This document shows, piece by piece, positions 1-7,200 of a stretch of DNA of 13,655 bases. A program made the position numbers and the translations under genes. How positions within the stretch are numbered: position 1 is the first letter of the stretch; the number at the start of each line of letters is the position of its first letter. The notes below the pieces were generated by a model. It searched no databases, was not told where the DNA came from, and saw nothing but the letters and a program-made list of their open reading frames with translations. Origin of the DNA: CANIZL01 sp043788645 (lineage in GTDB: Bacteria > Verrucomicrobiota > Verrucomicrobiia > Limisphaerales > UBA9464); assembly GCA_043788645.1 (NCBI GenBank), contig JAYVTS010000329.1, forward strand, positions 1 through 13,655, in the 5' to 3' direction.

Positions 1-1
1 C

Positions 2-46
2 GAAAAGGCGGCGGCGTTTGGTGCTGATCGAGAGGCGAGAACCTAG
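2..46 (+). CDS. Possible 3' end of an upstream gene (partial)
   Basis: The frame starting at base 2 is open from the window edge to a TAG at 44-46 and reads EKAAAFGADREART. That composition (Ala/Glu/Arg-rich, helical) would suit the tail of a soluble protein. The other two forward frames give Arg-rich or Cys/Trp-containing strings that look less protein-like. Fourteen codons are too few to name a family, and the stretch may be non-coding. If real, the gene ends 30 nt before the Nudix start and reads in the same direction, so the two could be co-transcribed. Confidence 0.2.
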   Translation, partial: EKAAAFGADREART

Positions 47-76
47 TGGAGTGAGTTCGGGTAGCCCGATTCTTAT

Positions 77-637
77 ATGTCGATTGTTCGTCCTTGGCCG
101 TTGGTGAGTTCCCGTTCGCTGGGTGACTACCGCGTTTTCAAACTACGTTCGGATGTTCGTGTCAGTCCGCGGACGGGGCGGGAGCACGATTTTTATGTGA
201 TCGAAGCTCGGCCGTGGGTGACGGTCGTGGCGACGACTTTACAGGATGAATTGGTGCTCGTGGAACAGTTTCGTCACGGAACCGGAACCATCGAGTTGGA
301 GACGCCTGCCGGGATTATGGAAGCGACGGAGACCGACCCCGTGGCGGCGGCCGTCCGCGAACTGCGCGAAGAAACCGGCTTTGAGGGGCATTCGGCACAG
401 GCGATTGGGCGCGTGTACCCGAACCCGCCGCTCTTCAATAATACGTGTACGACAATTTTGATCGAGGGCTGCGAACGGAAACACCCACTCGATTTAGACG
501 CGAGTGAGGATATTTCGGTGCGGATTGTGCCGTTTGCCGAATTACCCGGGCTGGTGGCTCGGTTTGAAATTCGCCACGCCCTTGCGGTGGTGGCTTTGCA
601 TCATCACGAACTTTGGCGCCGAGGGTTGCGGCCATAA
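77..637 (+). CDS. Nudix hydrolase, ADP-ribose pyrophosphatase-like
   Basis: A 186-residue cytoplasmic protein of usual length for the ADP-ribose/nucleoside-diphosphate-sugar pyrophosphatase branch of the Nudix family. Such enzymes split a nucleoside diphosphate linked to another moiety, with Mg2+ held by Nudix-box glutamates. Seen: a beta strand with VEQFRHGTG (62-70), then the Nudix box starting at G79 in TPAGIME, with R94-E95-L-R-E98-E99-T-G101-F102 carrying the metal-binding glutamates. The spacing from the box Gly to Arg is one residue longer than the canonical GX5EX7RE pattern. PNPPLFNN (116-122) follows, a substrate-loop region typical of this branch. The ATG at 77 is the first start that gives the full N-terminal domain. 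No good Shine-Dalgarno site is nearby; GGAG at 48-51 is too far away. The substrate cannot be fixed from sequence. The gene converges on the PEP-CTERM gene. Confidence 0.85.
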   Translation: MSIVRPWPLVSSRSLGDYRVFKLRSDVRVSPRTGREHDFYVIEARPWVTVVATTLQDELVLVEQFRHGTGTIELETPAGIMEATETDPVAAAVRELREETGFEGHSAQAIGRVYPNPPLFNNTCTTILIEGCERKHPLDLDASEDISVRIVPFAELPGLVARFEIRHALAVVALHHHELWRRGLRP

Positions 638-640
638 AGC

Positions 641-653
641 CCAGGACTCCTGG
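641..653. terminator. Small palindrome between convergent genes
   Basis: CCAGGA-C-TCCTGG lies four bases after the Nudix stop codon and 18 nt from the end of the opposing PEP-CTERM gene. It can fold as a 5-bp stem with a 3-nt loop on either strand. Neither side has a convincing T-tract; the minus strand continues into GCTTTAT. It could be a weak bidirectional terminator judging from position, but the structural evidence is thin. Confidence 0.3.
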
Positions 654-671
654 CACCCGTCCGTCAGCATT

Positions 672-1613
672 CTACCGGTTGTCTGGGACAAATCGGCGAT
701 GCATGCCCCACACGGCGCATAGGCCGATGGCGGCAATTGCCGCGTAGGTGGATGACTCTGGAACGGCCGTCGGATTGCCGAAAATAAAATCGTCGGCCAC
801 GACTAAGTCTCGGAAATCAGGCGAAACCGGACTATCGGTCACGCCGAACCCGAGATCCGTATTTCCGTAGGTCATACGGATCCTACCAATTTGGCTACTC
901 CCGTCATTCAGGAACATGCCCAAGAATGAAAATCCGGTGGCACCGGACTGCGGTGGCGCTGCGAACGCACCCAACGATACCCCCGACACGTCAAAAAACT
1001 CCATCGCGGTGGTGCCCGCTTGTTCGACATCGCTGAACACCACCCCGAACCCTCTCGTGCCCGCGGGTGTGCTGGTACCGGGCACGAAAAAGGTGACGTC
1101 CATCTGATGGGCGCCAATGGGGGTAAAGAGCCGCTGGGCACTAAAAGGAAGAAACGTGGCGGAGTAGGATGGGTCGATGTTGCCAAAATTGGTCGAGGTT
1201 CCGCTGGCGGCCGTCGCGCTGACTTGAAATCCTGTTCCCGGCGTGCTGAAGACGGCACCTCGGGGCGAATTCGAGTTGAAGAAATTCGCTGGTAGACCAT
1301 TCGGGGCGGAAAATCCATCAGGAACACCGTCCCAATTGATTTCGCGACGCTGGCGGGTGAGATCGTCGAAAAGTCCATTGGCTCCGACCGACGTTCCGCC
1401 GCCCAAATCGGTTCGGAATTGATTACGAACCGTGGCAATCCCGGCGGCGTCGGCCGCCGATCCGCTTCGGACGGTGATCTGCGCGGAAAGCGGGTCGGCC
1501 AGGAGGCCGAGCACCAAGAGTGCAGAACCCATGTGGATCGGCTTAGGGTTGTGGCGACCGTGGGTCTGACCGCGTTGAACGCGGCTTGAGTCCGTTGAAT
1601 TCGTGTATTTCAT
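672..1613 (-). CDS. Secreted PEP-CTERM domain protein of unknown function
   Basis: A predicted exported protein of 313 residues. The N-terminus is a long basic leader followed by a hydrophobic core, GSALLVLGLLADPLSAQ (29-45), with likely cleavage near SA-Q. The mature part is rich in Gly/Ser/Thr/Phe and contains REINWDGVPDGF and RGAVFSTPGTGFQVSA. I recognise these blocks from a family of PEP-CTERM surface proteins of unknown function found across several phyla. The C-terminus has the sorting signal VPES (284-287), a hydrophobic helix AAIAAIGLCAVWG, then HRRF, which is the tripartite exosortase (EpsH-type) signal. I chose the ATG at 1613. An in-frame TTG at 1685 would add 24 residues before the signal peptide, and the ATG at 1532 would leave a signal peptide without basic residues. 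No exosortase gene is in this window. The role may be in matrix or surface attachment, which is only inference. Confidence 0.8.
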   Translation of the reverse strand: MKYTNSTDSSRVQRGQTHGRHNPKPIHMGSALLVLGLLADPLSAQITVRSGSAADAAGIATVRNQFRTDLGGGTSVGANGLFDDLTRQRREINWDGVPDGFSAPNGLPANFFNSNSPRGAVFSTPGTGFQVSATAASGTSTNFGNIDPSYSATFLPFSAQRLFTPIGAHQMDVTFFVPGTSTPAGTRGFGVVFSDVEQAGTTAMEFFDVSGVSLGAFAAPPQSGATGFSFLGMFLNDGSSQIGRIRMTYGNTDLGFGVTDSPVSPDFRDLVVADDFIFGNPTAVPESSTYAAIAAIGLCAVWGMHRRFVPDNR

Positions 1614-1743
1614 AGATTTATCAGATAGTTCCGAATGTTCGCTTCCGGTGACGCACCAGCTTAGGAATCCATTACCAAGATTCAATGACCTTTGACGGAA
1701 CTGCCCGGGAGCAATCGGTTCGAAATTTGGCCGTCAACCGCGT

Positions 1744-1769
1744 TTTTTGGGTGTAATAACACTAAAAAC
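1744..1769. promoter_or_regulatory. Imperfect palindrome in the PEP-CTERM/thiC divergent region
   Basis: GTGT-AATA-ACAC (1751-1762) is flanked by a T-run on the left (1743-1748) and an A-run on the right (1764-1768) that extend the symmetry. It is the clearest operator-like structure in the otherwise featureless stretch between the PEP-CTERM start (1613) and the thiC promoter (about 1912). A second, looser inverted repeat, TTGACGG (1692-1698) with CCGTCAA (1731-1737), lies closer to the PEP-CTERM gene. I found no coding sequence here and cannot name a regulator. Confidence 0.25.
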
Positions 1770-1911
1770 CACCGATTCCCGGCGCAACTCTGGGGGGTTC
1801 CTCCTAGTAAAATGAGGGGTGACACCTAGAACGGGTTTTTTGAATAAACTGGGTCGGAACGACGATCGATCGAGGCTGCCATTCGATTCTTCGGCAGGGC
1901 ATTTTGCTGGG

Positions 1912-1939
1912 TTGACGCTGACGTCCGCCAGTCGATAGT
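1912..1939 (+). promoter_or_regulatory. Putative sigma70-type promoter for thiC
   Basis: TTGACG (1912-1917) matches the -35 consensus at five of six bases. After a 16-nt spacer, GATAGT (1934-1939) matches the -10 box at four of six, keeping the key A2 and T6. Transcription would begin near 1946, right at the 5' edge of the TPP aptamer, which is where a thiC riboswitch promoter should lie. The call rests on motif match and position only. An alternative TAAAAT at 1808-1813 lacks a matching -35 box. Confidence 0.45.
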
Positions 1940-1940
1940 G

Positions 1941-2036
1941 GGTTTGTTCGGGGAGCCGGTTGATCCTGGCTGAGAGTCCTGCCGAAGCAGGTCACCCGTA
2001 GAACCTGCCCGGATTATGCCGGCGAAGGAAAACACC
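1941..2036 (+). ncRNA. TPP riboswitch (THI element) controlling thiC
   Basis: A thiamine-pyrophosphate aptamer in the thiC leader. The conserved THI-box core is visible: CGGGGAGCC (1950-1957), GGCTGAGAG (1968-1976), TCACCCG (1992-1998), GAACCTG (2001-2007) and GGATTATGCCGGCGAAGGA (2011-2029). Helices drawn by eye: P1 from 1941-1948 with 2029-2036 (imperfect); P2 CGGG/CCCG; P3 GCCGG/CCTGGC with a bulged T; an extra P3a hairpin CCTGC-CGAA-GCAGG (1978-1991); P4 CCT (2004-2006) with AGG (2026-2028); P5 CCGG/CCGG (2009-2022). TPP binding is expected to lower thiC expression. GAAGG (2024-2028) can instead pair with CCTTC (2035-2039), a plausible ligand-free alternative fold. Variation from consensus: the segment joining P4 and P5 looks one nucleotide short, and GGATTATG replaces GGATAATG. 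Confidence 0.93.
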
Positions 2037-2056
2037 TTCCCTGGCTCTTCTGACTT

Positions 2057-2077
2057 CTGTTCCGGAACTGATTTTTT
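2057..2077 (+). terminator. Possible riboswitch expression-platform terminator
   Basis: The near-palindrome CTGTTCCGGAACTG (2057-2070) is followed within two bases by six Ts (2072-2077), about 20 nt after the TPP aptamer and its competing hairpin. The order hairpin then T-tract suits a transcriptional expression platform. However, the stem itself is short (GTT/AAC around a CCGG loop, plus one outer pair across a mismatch), so termination efficiency is doubtful. Control at translation initiation is an equally fair reading. Confidence 0.3.
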
Positions 2078-2135
2078 GATGGGGTCGCTTTGCCAAACGT
2101 CGCGGAGGCGTTGGCGGAGCGGCCGAGTGGAAATA

Positions 2136-2168
2136 ATGATGTTGATGGAACTGAGCCTTTTATCATGA
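2136..2168 (+). CDS. Ten-codon leader ORF overlapping the thiC start
   Basis: ATG ATG TTG ATG opens a ten-codon frame reading MMLMELSLLS. Its TGA stop (2166-2168) overlaps the thiC ATG (2165-2167) as ATGA. A GGA (2129-2131) lies four bases before the first ATG, a better-placed Shine-Dalgarno-like site than anything directly before thiC. If translated, it would couple ribosome termination to thiC initiation. It may equally be chance: a short open frame in a leader is not rare. Confidence 0.25.
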   Translation: MMLMELSLLS

Positions 2169-4144
2169 TTGCCAAGCCAGAGTTTTTTGAGCCACACAGT
2201 AGCCAACCGCTGCCGGGCAGTTCCCGCGTTTATCTTCCGGGCAGTTTACACCCGGAACTACGGGTTCCCGTGCGTGAAATCGCACTGAGTTCCACCAAGG
2301 ATTTCAATGGCGCCAGCCAACCGAACGCGCCCGTGCAGGTGTATGATTGTTCAGGGCCGTGGGGGGATCCCCAGTTCACTGGGACTTCTGACGAAGGGCT
2401 GCCGCCGCTTCGTCGGGATTGGATTTTACGCCGCCTGGATGTGGCCGAATATGACGGTCGAGCGGTGAAGCCTCAGGACAATGGCTATCTCTCCGGCAAA
2501 CACGCCGAGTACGCGAGTCGTGCGGAGAAAAACCGGCTGGTCGAATTTCCCGGTTTGAAGGGGCAACGGCGGCGCCCGTTGCGTGGTTCCGCCGGTCATC
2601 CCGTCACCCAGCTCTGGTATGCCCAACAAGGGATGATCACTGCGGAAATGGAGTTCATCGCCCTACGCGAAAACCAGGGTCTTGAAAAGCGGCGCACGAC
2701 GGAACGAGGTGAGCGAGACTCCTTACATCACCGCCATGAAGGGACCCAAGAGACGGTGTTACGGAACCCGAGTTCGGAGTTTGTGCCGTCGGTTTTTCGT
2801 CAATTTCCCCAACGTATTCCGAAGGAAATCACGGCTGAATTTGTCCGCGCAGAAGTGTTGGCGGGTCGGGCGATTATTCCGGCGAACATCAATCATCCGG
2901 AATCCGAGCCGATGATTATCGGCCGGAATTTCCTAGTTAAAATCAATGCGAACATCGGAAATTCCGCCGTCGCCTCGAGTATTGAGGAAGAGGTTGAAAA
3001 AATGCGTTGGGCGACCAAATGGGGCGCCGATACGGTCATGGATTTGAGCACCGGCAAAAATATTCATGCCACTCGGGAATGGATTCTTCGGAATTCTCCG
3101 GTACCCATCGGCACGGTCCCGATTTATCAGGCCTTGGAAAAAGTAGGTGGAAAAGCCGAAGACCTGACCTGGGAACTTTTTCGCGATACGCTGTTGGAGC
3201 AGGCGGAGCAGGGCGTGGACTATTTTACGATTCACGCGGGCGTCTTATTGCGTTTTATTCCCCTGACGGCGCGGCGGATGACGGGGATTGTTTCCCGCGG
3301 CGGCAGTATTATGGCCAAGTGGTGTTTGGCTCATCATCAAGAGAATTTTCTTTATACGCATTGGGATGAGATCTGCGTGCTGATGGCGGCGTATGATGTG
3401 AGTTTTAGCATTGGAGATGGGCTGCGACCGGGCTCGATCGCCGACGCGAATGATGAGGCCCAGTTTGGGGAGCTAAAAGCCCAGGGGGAATTGACCACGC
3501 GCGCCTGGGCGCATGGTGTGCAGGTGATGAATGAGGGCCCGGGCCATGTCCCGCTGCATTTGATCGAGGAAAATATGCAGAAACAACTAGAATGGTGCCA
3601 CGAAGCTCCGTTCTACACGCTAGGACCTCTTACCACGGATATTGCACCGGGCTACGATCATATTACGAGCGGCATTGGAGCGGCTATGATCGGCTGGTAT
3701 GGCTGTGCGATGCTCTGCTATGTTACGCCCAAGGAACATCTGGGGCTTCCCAACAAAAAGGATGTGAAGGACGGGGTCATTGCTTATAAGATCGCCGCCC
3801 ATGCGGCGGATTTGGCCAAGGGGCATCCCGGGGCTCAATATCGAGATAATGCCCTCAGCAAAGCCCGATTTGAGTTTCGGTGGGAGGATCAATTTAACTT
3901 GAGCCTGGATCCCGTCACTGCCCGCGAATTTCACGACGAAACTTTACCGCAAGAAGGGGCTAAATCTGCGCATTTTTGTTCCATGTGCGGCCCCCATTTC
4001 TGTTCGATGAAGATTACCGAAGATGTTCGGAAGTATGCATTGGAACAGGGCATTGCCGAAGAGGCCGCTTTGAAAAAGGGCCTGGAAGCGAAATCGAAGG
4101 AATTCGTCGCCCAGGGTGCGGAGGTCTATACCAAGGCGCACTAG
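2165..4144 (+). CDS. thiC: Phosphomethylpyrimidine synthase ThiC
   Basis: ThiC is a radical-SAM enzyme that rearranges 5-aminoimidazole ribotide into 4-amino-5-hydroxymethyl-2-methylpyrimidine phosphate (HMP-P), the pyrimidine half of thiamine. From the ATG at 2165 the protein has 659 residues, close to other long ThiC proteins. Visible hallmarks: the N-terminal ThiC-associated block with RVPVREIALS and VQVYDCSGPWGDP; the barrel with GNSAVASSIEEEVEK, MNEGPGHVPLH, LGPLTTDIAPGYDHI and GAAMIGWYG; and the C-terminal cluster motif CSMCGPHFC (C605, C608, C613; CX2CX4C) that binds the [4Fe-4S] cluster. An in-frame TTG at 2090 would add 25 unrelated residues; family N-termini favour the ATG. The TPP riboswitch upstream implies repression by the pathway end product. 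No other thi gene is present, and the gene converges on the protease gene. Confidence 0.97.
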   Translation: MIAKPEFFEPHSSQPLPGSSRVYLPGSLHPELRVPVREIALSSTKDFNGASQPNAPVQVYDCSGPWGDPQFTGTSDEGLPPLRRDWILRRLDVAEYDGRAVKPQDNGYLSGKHAEYASRAEKNRLVEFPGLKGQRRRPLRGSAGHPVTQLWYAQQGMITAEMEFIALRENQGLEKRRTTERGERDSLHHRHEGTQETVLRNPSSEFVPSVFRQFPQRIPKEITAEFVRAEVLAGRAIIPANINHPESEPMIIGRNFLVKINANIGNSAVASSIEEEVEKMRWATKWGADTVMDLSTGKNIHATREWILRNSPVPIGTVPIYQALEKVGGKAEDLTWELFRDTLLEQAEQGVDYFTIHAGVLLRFIPLTARRMTGIVSRGGSIMAKWCLAHHQENFLYTHWDEICVLMAAYDVSFSIGDGLRPGSIADANDEAQFGELKAQGELTTRAWAHGVQVMNEGPGHVPLHLIEENMQKQLEWCHEAPFYTLGPLTTDIAPGYDHITSGIGAAMIGWYGCAMLCYVTPKEHLGLPNKKDVKDGVIAYKIAAHAADLAKGHPGAQYRDNALSKARFEFRWEDQFNLSLDPVTAREFHDETLPQEGAKSAHFCSMCGPHFCSMKITEDVRKYALEQGIAEEAALKKGLEAKSKEFVAQGAEVYTKAH

Positions 4145-4209
4145 CCTGCAAAATTCAGCGAGTGGAGCGAGGACTTTGTGATGTGGAAGGCGGGTTTTCA
4201 AGGAGACTT

Positions 4210-4251
4210 TCGCACCACCTCGGCCCACTGCGGTGGGCTTTGGTGGTGCGA
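4210..4251. terminator. Strong two-part hairpin between convergent thiC and protease genes
   Basis: TCGCACCACC (4210-4219) pairs perfectly with GGTGGTGCGA (4242-4251). Inside, after a 3x3 internal loop (TCG/TTT), GCCCAC (4223-4228) pairs with GTGGGC (4233-4238) around a TGCG loop. In all, 16 G+C-rich base pairs fit in 42 nt, usable on both strands. It lies 66 nt past the thiC stop and 14 nt past the protease stop. There is no U-tract, so it may be a factor-assisted bidirectional terminator, a 3' mRNA-stabilising structure, or one copy of a REP-like dispersed element. Confidence 0.6.
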
Positions 4252-4264
4252 GGCGACCGACGAA

Positions 4265-7200
4265 TTAACGCCACCGTCCCGGGGCGGCCTGCCGTCGGCT
4301 CCAGAGCGTATCGCCTCCGGCTTTAACGTAGACTTCGAGCGTGCCGTCGGCGTTGAGACCTGCGGCGGGAGTACCATGCACCCCCGTGCCCCCCAGGGAT
4401 TCCCAGGTGCCCCACGGGCCGTTCGGCGCGGATTGAGCGAGGTGTTGCACCGTGCTATCCGAGGTGGCAACGAGGGCATCCAAACGGCCATCTCGATTGG
4501 CTAATAAGGCCGGTTTTCCCTGGGTAAAACTGCCAAGAGGGGTCCAAGCGGACTCCCAGTTGCCGTCCGAATCTTGCGCTCGGCGGTGGACTGAGCCATC
4601 GGCCCACCGGATCATGACCTCCAGGCGGCCATCGGCATTTTGCGCCACGGCCGGGTCGTCGGTAGAGTTGCCGCCCAAGGATTCCCAGGCGGTCCATTCG
4701 CCATTGGGGGTGCGTTGGGCAAGGTGATCGATCCCGCCAAACACAGATCCCGGCGCGCCTGCGCCGCGGACGAATACATGGAGCCGACCATCGAAACCTC
4801 GCAGCACCGTGGGTGCGCCATTGGGAAGGCCGCTGGTCCCCGCTCCCAATCCAAACCATAGCCCCCAAATCCCTCCCGGAAATAGCTGCCAACGATGGAC
4901 TAGCTCACCACTCGGATTGGTCCCGAATACTTCGAGGCGACCGTCGGAATTCGCCGCCAGAGTGGGCTCCCCGAAAGGAAATTGGGGATCGATAATTCCG
5001 CTAAACCGCTCTAACCCGGACCATTCGGATCGGCGCACAGCATTCGGCGTCGTTTGCCAAAGATGCCCACTGTGATCGGAGAGCAGTCGGCCGAATACTT
5101 CCAGGCGATCATCCGAGTTACGGGCGACCGCAAAGGTGCCGCCATTGTTGAACACGCCGTTGTCCGAGAGTGCCTCCCACCCGGAGTAATCACCGCCCGG
5201 CGTTAATTGGTGGAGGTGGAGCAACTGATTATTTAACCCGTGCGCGAACACCTCAAGTCGGCCATCCCGGTTCGCTCCGACCGCTGGATTTCCGGTGAGG
5301 CGCGTGTCGCCGCCTAATTGGTGAAAGCTGGGGGGTGCACCCACAAATATCGATACATTCGGACTTTGATCCCCAAACCATTCAACGAAATCCTGGACCA
5401 TGCGCCATTGGAAATTATAGACGCCGGGAACCGCAGGCGCCTGGATCTCAAAATGGAACTCTGCATCCTCGCCGGGAGCCACGGTGGCGCGGGGCAACGC
5501 GACGCGATCATGATCGAGCCAAATCGTGTTGTTGTCGGGATTTTGAGAACTTAATGCATGGCGTAAGCCATTTGGATCGGTCTCTCTCCAGGTGGTGTGG
5601 CCGATGTTTCGCATGACGATGGTTACTACGATTCGTTGGTTCACGGTCATCTCGGTGGGCACCGATGATCCGATAAATTGCGCGTCTTGTTCGAGGAATG
5701 TGTGAAGGGCCGCCCGCAGGTTCGGTTGTTGTCCAATGAACTTGGTTTCCGTGCTGGGCTGCGGGCTACCCGTGCTTTGCAGCAACGTTCGCATTTCATC
5801 TGGGCCGAGAGGCGCCAGACCTCTCGCACGACGGGCGCCTTGAATGGACAAGACAGCCCCGGCGACGATCGGCGAGGCACTCGAGGTGCCGGAAAAGTTT
5901 AACTCATACCATTGCCGAGCATCGTCCCCATTGGCCCGTCGAACACCATAGCCGAGGGTGGCCACGCTATTTCCCCAACCGTTCGCGTCCACGCCTGAAC
6001 CAAAGTTAGAGAAGCACGCCGTACGGAGATCGCCTCGGCCGTTGCTCGCACCAACCAATATGGCGCGGGTGCGCCCACGTTGGCCCACCGGAGGTGTGTG
6101 AGAAAAGACCGAACCATAAATGGGATTGTCGAGATTCATCGACCCGTTGCCGGCTGCTTCGACCACGATAATGCCGTGGCTGGCTGCGGTCTGAATGGCA
6201 TCCCAATCGGCCTGAAAAAATTCCTGAGGGACGAACTCAAACTGCCCACAGTTGCAGAAGTTAGGGGAATTCGTTAGGCAAATTTGACCGGTTCGCGGTC
6301 CGGGGGAATGAGCCTCAATGACCATGACATCACCGGCTCGAAGAATATCGACTGCGTTTAATATGGCTGCGGGAATTCCAAAGAGAAGGGTTCGCTCTAA
6401 GCGGGCCGTCACAAATGAACTCACGCCATAGCTTGCTCTTGAAGCGATACCGGTCACACCGAACTCATTATCTTGAGCGACCATGACGCCGAGCACTGCG
6501 GTCCCATGTTCCGCTAGGTTGTTGACCGTGTAGTTTCCGGGAAGGCCCCCGACGAAGAAGGGTGGCCCAGGCAGGTCTTCATGGTCTAAGTGCCAATTGC
6601 CTTCCACATCCACGACGCGGACGCCATCGCCTCGGCCACCCGGATAGGTCCAGGCGTAGCGCGCATCGATCCCAACCGGTGCGCGATTGAGATAACCTTG
6701 GTTGGCAACCAAATTGATATCGGTCCGTGGCGGCAAATCGGGCACCATGACGACCGGGGTCGCGTAGGCGATTTCTACCGAGGCCAGCGCATTGAGGTGA
6801 TTGATTAGAATAGAAGCCTCAGCGGCCGCCGCGGCGCCATCACCGGTCGGGGTGGGGCGTGCGAGGTAGTAGTAGAGATCGAGATCCGCTAACTCATCGC
6901 CACTCAGGGATTCCCCCTGGCGCTTTTTCTCCGATAGATTGGCTTCGTCCTGATCTTGGAAGGCTCGCAGGAGGGTGGTGTCGGACGTGGCGGCCAAGAG
7001 GGCTTGGACCGAGATCACGTCGTCGGCTACCTGAGTTTCGGTCAAACTCACCCGACGCAGCAAATGGTGCGAGCGTGGAGTGAGTCGCGCCGGATCAAAT
7101 TGTAGGCGGCCATCGCGCAGACGAATCCCAGTTCCTTCGTGGAACTTCAGCATGATCTGCTCTGGACGGGCTCGCGTGGGATCCACGGTCGTGAGGATTG

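Noticed and set aside
2090..2164. TTG-initiated extension of ThiC (25 residues)
   Set aside because: The extra residues show no similarity to ThiC, and the ATG at 2165 gives a normal N-terminus.
1804..2206. Minus-strand open frames of 63 and 126 codons across the thiC leader
   Set aside because: They run antisense through the TPP aptamer, whose structure explains the sequence, and their translations resemble no protein family.
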